NCBI GenBank assembly: GCA_030432695.1
Contig: JAUILN010000002.1
Coordinates: 310,001 to 374,000 of the forward strand
DNA from: a bacterium
GTDB lineage: Bacteria; Planctomycetota; UBA1135; UBA2386
Length of the DNA stretch: 64,000 bases
Reading direction: 5' to 3'
Part shown: positions 19,601-27,519 of the stretch, piece by piece
How the letters are laid out: each line of letters opens with the position of its first letter
Position numbering within the stretch: position 1 is the first letter of the stretch
Program-made: the position numbers and the translations under genes
The notes under the pieces: model-generated
What the model was told of the DNA's origin: nothing
Seen by the model: the letters and a program-made list of their open reading frames with translations, nothing else
Databases searched by the model: none

Positions 19601-19987
19601 ATGAAACGACCCGTCCGCTCCTACCTCGTGCTCGCCGCATTGGCCGCAGGCACACTGGCCTTCGCCCTCCCGCTCAGCGCGGGCGACCGTGGTCCGGTCG
19701 ACTACGCGGTGCTCTCGGCGATCGGCGCGGCGATCCTCTGGAACCTGGTGCAGCTCGGCCGTCGCCTGCATGCCGCCGGTGGTGGGAAGGCGGTCTGGCA
19801 CCTGACCCGCACGCTCGGCTTCTGGACGATCGGCCTGTTCAACACGCTGCTGCTCCGACCGGAAGACGTCGACACCTGGCGGCCGTACGTCGGCGGGATC
19901 CTGCTGCTGATCGCCGTGGCCGACACGATCGCGCTCGGCGTGCAGGAGCATCGCATCGTCGCCGGTCTGCAGGACCAGACGGCATAG
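19601..19987 (+). CDS. Small membrane protein in the regulator cluster
   Basis: 128 aa with about four hydrophobic segments (YLVLAALAAGTLAFALPL, YAVLSAIGAAILWNLVQL, LTRTLGFWTIGLFNTLLL, YVGGILLLIAVADTIALG). GGAG at 19591-19594 gives a good ribosome binding site, and the gene lies 25 bases after the winged-helix regulator, so it is likely cotranscribed with it. No family is recognised. Confidence 0.72.
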   Translation: MKRPVRSYLVLAALAAGTLAFALPLSAGDRGPVDYAVLSAIGAAILWNLVQLGRRLHAAGGGKAVWHLTRTLGFWTIGLFNTLLLRPEDVDTWRPYVGGILLLIAVADTIALGVQEHRIVAGLQDQTA

Positions 19988-20048
19988 CGAGCCAGGGTTC
20001 GAAGCTTGCGCGCACCCGCGAGGTCCCCGAAGCTCGCCGCTGCGCTCC

Positions 20049-20402
20049 ATGGACATCGTCCTCCCCATCCTCCGCGTCTTCGGCCGGGCCTTCCTCGGCC
20101 TGGTCTCGAGCCTCGGTATCCTGCTCGGCGGACTGCTCTCGCTCGGCCCGCTCGGCGCATTGTTCGACGCGCTCGGCACCTGGCTGTTCGGCCGCGACGC
20201 GCCCGCCGAGGGAGTGGAGGCGGCCCCACCGCTGACGCTGGCCGGCATCCCGATGGAGATGGGCGCCGACCACGCACTGCTGCTCGCCTACGGACTGATG
20301 CTGGTGATGCTCGGCGCCCTCGGCTTGCTCGTGGCATTGCGCGGCGAGACCGCCGACGTGTTGCTGGAGCGGGTGCGGGAGCTGGAAGATCGGATCGGTT
20401 GA
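20049..20402 (+). CDS. Small membrane protein of unknown function
   Basis: 117 aa with hydrophobic segments at ~14-40 (AFLGLVSSLGILLGGLLSLGPLGALF) and ~77-97, then a charged tail predicted helical (GETADVLLERVRELEDRIG). It follows the previous membrane-protein gene by 61 bases. The C-terminal heptad-like LLERVRELEDRI may form a short coiled coil. Function is unknown. Confidence 0.65.
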   Translation: MDIVLPILRVFGRAFLGLVSSLGILLGGLLSLGPLGALFDALGTWLFGRDAPAEGVEAAPPLTLAGIPMEMGADHALLLAYGLMLVMLGALGLLVALRGETADVLLERVRELEDRIG

Positions 20403-20445
20403 CGGCGAAGGGGCCGCGGTCGATCGATCATTCGAGGTCGCCCCA

Positions 20446-21651
20446 TCATTCGAGGTCGATCGGCAGCCCGCTCGCGTTGGTCAGATCCTTCGCAGTGAAC
20501 AACACCGCCTCGCCCGCCTGCGGATGGTCCTCGTGGAAGGCATCCAGCGACTTCAGGTGGCGCTCCTTCGGCTCGTCCCAGGTGACCTGGATCGGGATCG
20601 GCACCCCATCACGTAGCACCACGAAGTCGACCTCGCCGCGGTCGCGCCAGTAGTAGACCTCGCCGAAGCGCTGCCGGAGCCGCACGTAGGCCGCGCACTC
20701 CAGGGCCTTGCCGCGGTCGTCGCTGCCGGACACCACGCAGGCACGGCGCAGGCCGGGATCGACCGGGTAGTACTTCTTCGGACGCGCGGCACGCTTGCGC
20801 TCGGAGAACGCGAACCACGGGCAGCCGAAGACCAGGTAGGAGTCCTCGAGGGCCTCGAGGTAGAGCGACGCGGTGTCGACCGAGATGCCGACCGTGGCCG
20901 CGGCGCGGCGGACGCTGAGTTCCGAGCCGGCGGATTCGAACAGGAGCTGTGCGAGCTGACGAAGAGGCCGCGAGGAGCGGGCACCGACGCGCTCGCGCAC
21001 GTCGCGCTCGACGATGTCATTGAAGTAGGCTCGCAGCAATCGGTCGCTCTCGCCGAGGAGCAGCGGCGCAGGGAAGCCCCCGGCGCGCAGGTAGGCCTCC
21101 ACCGAAGTCCCCGACTCGACGACCTGCTCGACGATCCTCCCGCTCTCGCGGAACTCGGCGAAGTCGAACGGGAACAGCTCGATCGTCAGGTGACGTCCGG
21201 TCAACGACGAGCCGAGTTCACCGGACAGCAGGTGCGCATTGGAGCCGGTGACCACGAAGCGGCGGTCGGTCGCGGTGTCGAGCTCGGCGCGTAGCCACGC
21301 GTGCCAGCCGTCGACGTGCTGGACCTCGTCGAGGAAGCAGGCGACCGGTCCGGGTCCGATGTCCTGCTCGAATGCGTCGACCAGGCTCGCGAGCATTCGA
21401 TGGTCGAGCTGGTTGGCGAGGCGCGGGTCCTCGAGGTTCACGAACAGGCACCGCGAGGGATCGAGTCCGAACCGCGCGGGCATCTGGGTGAGGAGGGTGG
21501 ACTTGCCGCAGCGACGGACGCCCTGGACGACCAGCGCGAGCCCCGGCGGCAGCTCGCGCGGCAGATCGACGCGGCGCACCACCCGGTCGGCCCCCGCGCC
21601 CGGCTTCGGGGCCCACCGACGGGCGATGGAGAGCAGATCCTGACCTTCCAT
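20446..21651 (-). CDS. AAA_14/DUF4143 family ATPase
   Basis: 401 aa from ATG 21651. It has a Walker A motif, GVRRCGKSTLL (~40-50), a Walker B with CFLDEVQHVDGWHAWLR, a sensor VTGSNAHLLSGELGSSLTGRH, and the DUF4143 half with SDRLLRAYFNDIVERDVRER, a winged-helix segment (ELSVRRAAATVGISVDTASLYLEALEDSYLVF) and a C-terminal nuclease-like core (FGEVYYWRDRGEVDFVV). Proteins of this class are widespread and mostly uncharacterised. Two further in-frame starts exist, ATG 21681 and GTG 21702, but they would read through the palindromic array at 21656-21730, which I take to be regulatory. Confidence 0.88.
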   Translation of the reverse strand: MEGQDLLSIARRWAPKPGAGADRVVRRVDLPRELPPGLALVVQGVRRCGKSTLLTQMPARFGLDPSRCLFVNLEDPRLANQLDHRMLASLVDAFEQDIGPGPVACFLDEVQHVDGWHAWLRAELDTATDRRFVVTGSNAHLLSGELGSSLTGRHLTIELFPFDFAEFRESGRIVEQVVESGTSVEAYLRAGGFPAPLLLGESDRLLRAYFNDIVERDVRERVGARSSRPLRQLAQLLFESAGSELSVRRAAATVGISVDTASLYLEALEDSYLVFGCPWFAFSERKRAARPKKYYPVDPGLRRACVVSGSDDRGKALECAAYVRLRQRFGEVYYWRDRGEVDFVVLRDGVPIPIQVTWDEPKERHLKSLDAFHEDHPQAGEAVLFTAKDLTNASGLPIDLE

Positions 21652-21655
21652 GGTG

Positions 21656-21730
21656 CTGTCGAGCCTACTCGACAGAGGCATGGTGTCGAGTAGACTCGAC
21701 ACTACTACATCGTCGAGTTTGATCGACGAT
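21656..21730. promoter_or_regulatory. Array of three phased palindromes (GTCGAG-N4-CTCGAC), probable operator
   Basis: Three inverted repeats begin with GTCGAG at 21658, 21685 and 21712, exactly 27 bp apart. Cores: GTCGAG-CCTA-CTCGAC, GTCGAG-TAGA-CTCGAC and GTCGAG-TTTG-ATCGAC. Arms extend to 8, 9 and 8 bp (21656-21675, 21683-21702, 21709-21730). The array fills the region directly upstream of the ATPase start codon and downstream of the methyltransferase stop at 21781. Regular spacing of 2.5 helical turns suggests cooperative binding of a dimeric protein. The binding protein is unknown. Confidence 0.75.
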
Positions 21731-21780
21731 CCCGCGAAACGCTCTCAAGACACTTCCCGAGAACACTTTACGACGCTTCC

Positions 21781-22743
21781 TCACCCCATCTCCCGCACCC
21801 CCACCTCCTTCTTCAGCCGCCGGAACAGCTCCTTGTCCCGGCTCTTCACCACCTCTCGCTGCGCCAGCCCCGCCGCCTCGCAGACCCAGACCGTCGCCAC
21901 CCGCGAGCCGATCTGCGGGCGGCCCAGCAGGCGGTGGTCCGGGGCCGGGCCGTCCAGCTCGGAGTCCTTCTCCAGCGCGAAGAACGCGTAGGGCAGCGCG
22001 CGGAGGTCGATGCCGAGCTGCTTGAACAGCCGCACCCAGTCGGGGTCGCTGAACACCGCCGCGGGCGGCTTCGCATAGAAGTGGCACCACTGCTCGCCGC
22101 CGGCCAACAGCGCCGAACACGGGCCGTCGTGCGGACACGGTGCGACCACGTCGAAGCCGGGGAGCAGCAGGTCGCGCAGCCGCGAGAGTTGGCGCGAAGC
22201 GGGGCGGTTGCCGGACTCGACCCAGACCACCGCGGTGCTGCGCTCGGCGACCGCGATCAGATCGGTCAGCGCCTGGCCCTCGAGTTCGGTGAGCACGTGG
22301 CTGACCAGCAGCACGTCGATGGGGGCGTCGAGCGCGTCGAGCCAACGCTCGACCTCGGGCGGCTGCTCGAGTTCACCCAGACGCCGCGCGCTGTAGGCCA
22401 TCGCCCTTGCGGAACGGTCGTGCAGCAGGACCCTGCCGGCACCGAAGCGCTCGACGAAACGGCGGGAGGCGATGCCGGTGCCGCAGCCCCAGTCGAGCAC
22501 CGTCGCCCCGCGCGCCGCTGCGACCGCGAGCCCACCACGCGCGTCGACCTCGTCGAGCACCGCGTCCCACTTCCACCCGATGCGCTCCGCGAACACCGCG
22601 TCGTAGTGCAGCAGGTCGAGGTCGCTGGCCCAGTAGTCGCCGATCCCCTGCGCCGACTCGCCGGCGTCGAGGAAGCGCTGGCGGATCGCGCGGAGTCGGT
22701 CGACCTCCAGGTCTTCGAAGCGGAACTCGTCGGGTCGGCTCAT
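21781..22743 (-). CDS. Rsm22-like small-subunit-ribosome-associated methyltransferase
   Basis: 320 aa. The SAM-binding motif I is VLDWGCGTGIASRRF (~residues 67-81), followed by a Rossmann fold. The C-terminal part has CPHDGPC...WCHFYAKPP, the Cys/His pattern of the mitochondrial/bacterial Rsm22 family. Members are linked to ribosomal small-subunit maturation, but direct rRNA methylation is not established for all. ATG 22743 (MSRPDEF) was chosen; the frame continues upstream as Arg/Pro-rich non-coding sequence. It is divergent from the thioredoxin gene. Confidence 0.85.
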   Translation of the reverse strand: MSRPDEFRFEDLEVDRLRAIRQRFLDAGESAQGIGDYWASDLDLLHYDAVFAERIGWKWDAVLDEVDARGGLAVAAARGATVLDWGCGTGIASRRFVERFGAGRVLLHDRSARAMAYSARRLGELEQPPEVERWLDALDAPIDVLLVSHVLTELEGQALTDLIAVAERSTAVVWVESGNRPASRQLSRLRDLLLPGFDVVAPCPHDGPCSALLAGGEQWCHFYAKPPAAVFSDPDWVRLFKQLGIDLRALPYAFFALEKDSELDGPAPDHRLLGRPQIGSRVATVWVCEAAGLAQREVVKSRDKELFRRLKKEVGVREMG

Positions 22744-22940
22744 GGCAGCCGGCCATCGTGGGCCGGTGCCGCGCGGCGCGCCAGGACCGGTGTCTGCACG
22801 GCAGCTCCGGCTGCGGGGCTCGCGCAAGGCGACCATCCCCGAGCGGTATGCTCCCGGGGTCGGTCGCCCCGCTCGCGCCACGGTTGAAGAAGCCCGTTGA
22901 GGAAGCCCACGCGAGAGCGCGACCACTCCGGTTCCGAGCC

Positions 22941-24050
22941 ATGCGCATCCTCCTCGTCGCCCCGCTGACCCTTCTCGCGTCCTTCGCCGCGCTCACCGCG
23001 CAGGAACCGGCCGACACCCCGCTCGCCCGGCTCGAACGCAGCTACTGGGATGCTCACGGGGTCGTGAGCGAAGCACTGCACAAGGCCCTCGACACCGAAG
23101 ACGAGCCCGCGAGGCAGGCCGAGTACGACGCCGTGCTCGCCACCTTCCGCGAGCGCTTCGCCGAACTGGCGAGACAGCTCGAAGCCGGACCCGATCCGGA
23201 GGCACGTGGCGAAGCGAACGCGATCGACGTCGAGGCAGCGGTCGGCGCGTGGACGTGGGTCGCGAGTCTCGGCTGGCGTGGCGACGAGAAGGCCCGGGAA
23301 GCCGCGCGCGGAGCGGTGCAGCATCTGCTGCAGCACCATCTCTCGTCACCGGCACTCGGTGGGCTCGTCCGGCGCCTGTCCTACCTCGACGGCGCGATGG
23401 ACCGAGCCGCCTGCTGCGCGGCCTTGCGGCGGATCATCGCTGGAACACCGCACGCCGACCTGCGACGCCAGGCACAGCTCCAGACGGTCCGCATCCTGGC
23501 TGGCGCCGACGCGCCGACACCCGCGGCGCGACGAGAGGCGCTGGAACTGCTGACGGCACTGCTCGCCGAGCGCGGCGAAGGTCCGGAGGCCGACGATGCG
23601 AAGCGCTGGCTGTTCGAACTCGAACACCTGCAGGTCGGCATGGTCGTTCCCGACTTCACCGCCGTCGATCAGCACGGGGTCACCTTCCACCTGTCCGACT
23701 ACCGCGGCAAGGTCGTGGTCCTGGACTGGTGGGCGTTCTGGTGCGGCGCGTGCATGCAGGACCAGCCGGAACTGGGGAAGCTCGCGGCGGAACTAGCCGG
23801 GCGACCCTTCGCGATCCTCGGCATCAATGGCGACGATGGGGAAGGCGTCGCCAAGCGCGTCCGGGAGGAGGGACCACCGTGGCGCCACGCGATCGACGGC
23901 AGCCCGGAGGGTCCGCTGTCGACACTCTGGAACATTCGCCTGTGGCCGACGACCCTGGTCCTCGACCGCGAGGGCGTCCTCGCCGCGCGCGGCCACTCGA
24001 TCGCAGCGGTCGCTCCCAAAGTGCGCGATCTCCTGAAGAAGTCCGACTGA
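22941..24050 (+). CDS. Exported TlpA-like thioredoxin-fold protein
   Basis: 369 aa with a signal peptide (residues 1-20, LTAQ cleavage). Residues ~25-230 are alpha-helical and TPR-like. The thioredoxin domain starts at ~233 (GMVVPDFTAVDQHGVTFHLSDYRGKVVVLDWWAFWCGAC) with the redox pair C268-G-A-C271 and a cis-Pro strand LWPTTLVLDREG. This architecture fits an extracytoplasmic thiol oxidoreductase of the TlpA/ResA group. The long upstream open frame is antisense to the divergent methyltransferase and was dropped. Confidence 0.9.
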   Translation: MRILLVAPLTLLASFAALTAQEPADTPLARLERSYWDAHGVVSEALHKALDTEDEPARQAEYDAVLATFRERFAELARQLEAGPDPEARGEANAIDVEAAVGAWTWVASLGWRGDEKAREAARGAVQHLLQHHLSSPALGGLVRRLSYLDGAMDRAACCAALRRIIAGTPHADLRRQAQLQTVRILAGADAPTPAARREALELLTALLAERGEGPEADDAKRWLFELEHLQVGMVVPDFTAVDQHGVTFHLSDYRGKVVVLDWWAFWCGACMQDQPELGKLAAELAGRPFAILGINGDDGEGVAKRVREEGPPWRHAIDGSPEGPLSTLWNIRLWPTTLVLDREGVLAARGHSIAAVAPKVRDLLKKSD

Positions 24051-24076
24051 GCGCCCTCCCGGCGACCTCGCCGCAT

Positions 24077-27000
24077 TCACCGCCCGAACAGCAGCGACAG
24101 CCCGTCGCTCAGCACCGCCACGCCGAGCAGCTCACCGCGCGGATCGACGACCGCCCACTGGCCGAACAGGTTGGCACCGATCAGGCCGGCGTCGTTGGGC
24201 ACCTGCAGCGGCAGCGCCGCGCGGCCCTGGGTGTCGGTGACGACCGTGCCGAGCGGCAGCACGGGGAACTGCACGAGCAGGCGGCAGGCGCCGAACGACA
24301 CCGCGGAGGGTGCCGTGCTGGCGTTCAGCACCGCAGCCGACTGCGCGCGCGCGTCCTGCAGCGTGATCGAGAAGCTGCTCGCCAAGACCGGTAGACCGGC
24401 CACACCGATCTGTGGCATCCGGCCACCGGTACCGAGGCAGCCGACGCCGTAGCGCTGCGCGGTCGCGAGGCCGCTGCCGTCCAGCGACACCTGCCAGAGT
24501 TCGGCGCCGGAGATGCCGTCGTCGCAGACGAACAGGACGCGTGAGCCGAGCCAGGTGAAGCCGTCGAGGCGCACCGCGCCGATGCCGTCGCGCGCGCCGA
24601 TGCGGCCGATGCGCCGGGTGTTGGCGGCGGTGCCGTCGGTGACGAAGAGCTGCACGCCGAGCGCGCCGTCGGTGCCGGCGAACAGCGCGAGGCCGGTGGA
24701 CCCGAGCGCGCGCAGCGTTCCAGCCAGGACTCCTGGGCGGCGGCCCGGACCGACGTCGGCACACAGCCGCACGCCGGACGCGTCGGCGACGAAGACCTCG
24801 CGGCCGTGGACGCCGTCGTCGGCGACGAAGTAGAGCTTGCCGCCCGACGCGACCAGGTCGGCCGGTTGCGACGACGCGTTGCCGGGCAGCAGGTCGGCCT
24901 CGAGGCGGGTGCCCGCGGCCGTGCCGTCACTGCTCCACAGCTCGCGCCCACCGGTCGGTCCGTCGGCGGTGAACCACAGCCGGTTGCCGACGACGGTCAG
25001 CTTCGACGGGTTGGAGCCGGCGCCGCCTGGGTAGATGTCGACCGACACGGTGCCCTGCGCGGTGCCATCGGTGAACCAGAGTTCAGCGCCCTGGCCGGAG
25101 GTCGTGCCGACGAACGCGGCGCGCGACCCGAAGCTCGTGAGCTCGGCGGGCTGCGAGCTGAACACGCCGGGGACGATGTCGAGCAGCAGGCGCGTGCCGG
25201 CGGTGGTGCCGTCGGTGCGCCACAGCTCGGTGCCGGTGGCCGGCTCGTAGGCCGAGAACACCACCACGTTGCCCGCCGCGGTGAAGTCGCGCGGGAACGA
25301 CGAGCCGCCGGCGTGCAGGTCCTTCAACGGCACGGTGCCGGCAGTGGTGCCGTCGCTGACGAACGGCTCGTCGCCCTGGCCGGCGTCGGCGGCGAAGAAC
25401 AGCCGGTCGGCCACCACGCGCAGCTCGTGCGGGTAGGAACCGTTCACGCCGCGCCACAGGTCGGCGACGCGGACCGTGCCGGCACTCGTGCCGTCGGAGC
25501 GCCACAGCTCACGGCCCGCACCGTCGCTGACGGTCGCGGGGAACCAGAGCTGGCCGCGCCACGCCACCAGCTCGTCGATGTCGGGTGAGCCGTAGCCATT
25601 GCTCAGATCGCGGACGATCGCGGTGTGGGCGAGCGTGCCGTCGCTGCTCCACAGCTCGCGACCCTGCACCTCGTCGTCGGCAGTGAAGAACAGCCGGTTG
25701 CCGAGGACCACCGGCAGGCGCGGGTCGCCATGGCCGGGCGGCAACGCGCAGTCGGCGAGCAGGCGGGTGCCGGCTGCGGTGCCGTCGCTGATCCACAGCT
25801 CGGTGCCGGTCTCGGAGCGGTAGGCCTGGAACAGCACCTGCGCGCCGAACGGCGCGAAGTGATCGGGCGACGACGAGCCGCTGCCGGGGAAGGCGTCAGC
25901 GATGCGCCGCGTGCCCGCGGCCGAGCCATCGGTGAAGTACGGCTCGTTGCCGTCCGGCCCGGACGCACCGAAGACCACCCCGCCGAACGCCGCGCAGGCG
26001 CCGCTGGGATTCGAACTCCACGAGCCGGCGGCGAGGTCGAGGATGCGGAAGGTGCCCTGCGGCGTGCCGTCGGTCCGCCACGGCTCGGTGCCGAAGCCGG
26101 CCTCGTTGGCGGCGAAGACCACGACTCCGTTGGCACCCCGCACGAACCACTGCGGATTGCTCGAGGTGGCGCCGGTCTGGATGTCGGCGAGCAGGCGCGT
26201 GCCCGCAGCGGTGCCGTCGGAGACCCAAGGCTCCACGCCGTGCACGCCGTCGTCGGCGCGGAACACCACGCCTCCGGCGAACGCGGTCAGCAGATGGATG
26301 TTCGATCCCGAGCTGCCGGGGCGCACGTCGGCGACCTGGCGCGTGCCGGCCGCGGTGCCGTCGCTGACGAACAGCTCGGTGTCGCTCCCCACCAACGTCG
26401 CGAGGAAGAACACCCGCGATCCCGACGTGACCAGGTCGCTGACGTTGGAGCCGTTGGCGCCCGGGATCAGGTCGCGGACCAGCCGCGTGCCACCGGCGGT
26501 CCCGTCGGTGCGCCACAGCTCGCGCCCGCTCGCCGCGGTGCTCGCCGAGAAGCAGAGCGCCGAGCCGAGCACCGCGAGGTCGCGCGGCGAGGAGCCGGCG
26601 CCACCCGGGTTCAGGTCGGTGAGCTGCGTGGTGCCGGCGATCGATCCGTCGCTGCTCCACAGCTCCGAGCCAGACGCCAGAGAACTCGCGGCGAAATACA
26701 ACCTGCCGCCGAAGCCGGTGAGGAAGCCGGGGAACGAGCTGTTCGGTCCCGGGATGAGATCGCCGAGGCAGAACGTGCCGGCCGCGGTGCCGTCGCTGCG
26801 CCAGACCTCGCGGCCGAGGCCGGGCACGTCGGCGGTGAAGAACAGCAGCGAGCCGACCGCGACCAGATCGCGCGGCGTCGACGACTCGCTGCCCGGCGCG
26901 AGATCGGCAACCAGCGCGGTGCCGAGCGTGGTGCCATCGGTGCGCCACAGCTCGGCGCCGTAGCGGTCGGTCGCCGCGAAGAAGGCGCCGACGCCGGGCA

Positions 27001-27121
27001 CCTCCACGAGGTCGCGCGGCGCACTGGACGCGCCACCGGCCGGTGGCCCGATGTCGCGGACCAGGTTCTGGGCGAGGGGACACGACGCGACGAGCGCGAG
27101 TGCTGCGAGGGTTCGGATCAT
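24077..27121 (-). CDS. Secreted giant ELW-x-x-DGT-x-x-GT repeat protein
   Basis: 1014 aa with a signal peptide (residues 1-18, CPLAQ). It contains about 17 repeats of roughly 50 aa built around motifs such as ELWRTDGTTAGT, EPWVSDGTAAGT and ELFVSDGTAAGT, each followed by a VxDxxPG strand and a S-x-P-x-x-L/F strand. This pattern is known in Planctomycetota and related bacteria and predicts a large beta-propeller or solenoid. The last ~130 aa (GVGCLGTGGRMPQIG...LLVQFPVLPLGT...VPNDAGLIGANLFGQ) are a beta domain similar in plan to the ends of the Kelch proteins. Start ATG 27121 has a clear signal peptide. It converges on the thioredoxin gene with 26 bases between stops. Confidence 0.88.
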   Translation of the reverse strand: MIRTLAALALVASCPLAQNLVRDIGPPAGGASSAPRDLVEVPGVGAFFAATDRYGAELWRTDGTTLGTALVADLAPGSESSTPRDLVAVGSLLFFTADVPGLGREVWRSDGTAAGTFCLGDLIPGPNSSFPGFLTGFGGRLYFAASSLASGSELWSSDGSIAGTTQLTDLNPGGAGSSPRDLAVLGSALCFSASTAASGRELWRTDGTAGGTRLVRDLIPGANGSNVSDLVTSGSRVFFLATLVGSDTELFVSDGTAAGTRQVADVRPGSSGSNIHLLTAFAGGVVFRADDGVHGVEPWVSDGTAAGTRLLADIQTGATSSNPQWFVRGANGVVVFAANEAGFGTEPWRTDGTPQGTFRILDLAAGSWSSNPSGACAAFGGVVFGASGPDGNEPYFTDGSAAGTRRIADAFPGSGSSSPDHFAPFGAQVLFQAYRSETGTELWISDGTAAGTRLLADCALPPGHGDPRLPVVLGNRLFFTADDEVQGRELWSSDGTLAHTAIVRDLSNGYGSPDIDELVAWRGQLWFPATVSDGAGRELWRSDGTSAGTVRVADLWRGVNGSYPHELRVVADRLFFAADAGQGDEPFVSDGTTAGTVPLKDLHAGGSSFPRDFTAAGNVVVFSAYEPATGTELWRTDGTTAGTRLLLDIVPGVFSSQPAELTSFGSRAAFVGTTSGQGAELWFTDGTAQGTVSVDIYPGGAGSNPSKLTVVGNRLWFTADGPTGGRELWSSDGTAAGTRLEADLLPGNASSQPADLVASGGKLYFVADDGVHGREVFVADASGVRLCADVGPGRRPGVLAGTLRALGSTGLALFAGTDGALGVQLFVTDGTAANTRRIGRIGARDGIGAVRLDGFTWLGSRVLFVCDDGISGAELWQVSLDGSGLATAQRYGVGCLGTGGRMPQIGVAGLPVLASSFSITLQDARAQSAAVLNASTAPSAVSFGACRLLVQFPVLPLGTVVTDTQGRAALPLQVPNDAGLIGANLFGQWAVVDPRGELLGVAVLSDGLSLLFGR

Positions 27122-27307
27122 CGGAGTTGTTCGAGGCTGGCGTTGGCCGACGCGGACCGGCACGCGCCGCAAGGGCGACCGCGGCGGCGCCGGGCGTTGC
27201 GGCTCGCAGGCACACGCCGAATGCCGCGACCCGCCCTCACGCCACCGTGGGAATTCACAGTCACCCCCCTTGACCGTTCTCCGATCGCCTGTCACCTTCC
27301 CCCCGTC

Positions 27308-27421
27308 GTGACCGCGAACCTCCTCAACACCCGAGCCCCTGCGCCGCGCATCGCAACCGATGCAGCCCGGCGATGGTGGTGGTGCCCCTCCTTCGGGAGA
27401 GTGGCACACGGGATTCGCTGA
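27308..27421 (+). CDS. trpL: trp operon leader peptide with three consecutive Trp codons
   Basis: A 37-codon frame from GTG 27308 to TGA 27419-27421. Residues 23-25 are Trp-Trp-Trp (TGG at 27374-27382), inside the context AARRWWWCPSFG. Three adjacent Trp codons 140 bases upstream of trpE, followed by competing hairpins and a T-rich terminator, are the hallmark of ribosome-mediated attenuation. The start codon is the least certain part: no strong ribosome binding site precedes GTG 27308, and an ATG at about 27219 is also in frame. A role for the peptide itself is not expected. Confidence 0.82.
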   Translation: MTANLLNTRAPAPRIATDAARRWWWCPSFGRVAHGIR

Positions 27422-27454
27422 ACTGACCGCGACCCCCACGAAGCCCACTCCCCC
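27382..27454 (+). promoter_or_regulatory. trp attenuator: competing 1:2 and 2:3 RNA hairpins
   Basis: Segment 1 (27382-27391) pairs with segment 2 (27396-27407): GTGCC with GGCAC, and CTCC with GGAG around a UUCG tetraloop at 27392-27395. Segment 2 can instead pair with segment 3: GGGAGAGTGG (27395-27404) against CCACTCCCCC (27445-27454), 9 of 10 pairs. A ribosome stalled on the Trp codons at 27374-27382 would cover segment 1 and favour 2:3, which blocks the terminator. This is the classical arrangement read directly from sequence; no energies were computed. Confidence 0.82.
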
Positions 27455-27480
27455 GGCACATCCGGCGGAGTGGGTTTTTT
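27444..27480 (+). terminator. Intrinsic terminator of the trp attenuator (3:4 hairpin)
   Basis: CCCACTCC (27444-27451) pairs with GGAGTGGG (27467-27474); after one mismatch CCGG (27453-27456) pairs with CCGG (27462-27465) around a CACAT loop. Six T follow at 27475-27480. It ends 39 bases before the trpE ATG, so it must be bypassed for the operon to be expressed. It is the only strong rho-independent terminator I found in the window. Confidence 0.9.
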
Positions 27481-27519
27481 CGTGCCGCTCTCGCCGGGCC
27501 CTCCGCCCCGCGAAGAGCG

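Noticed and set aside
25625..27307. Very long plus-strand open frame leading into the trp leader
   Set aside because: It is antisense to the ELW-repeat gene; only the final part from 27308 fits a leader peptide.
27122..27519. T-box riboswitch instead of a leader peptide for trp control
   Set aside because: No T-box consensus was seen, whereas tandem Trp codons and a classical 1:2/2:3/3:4 layout are present.
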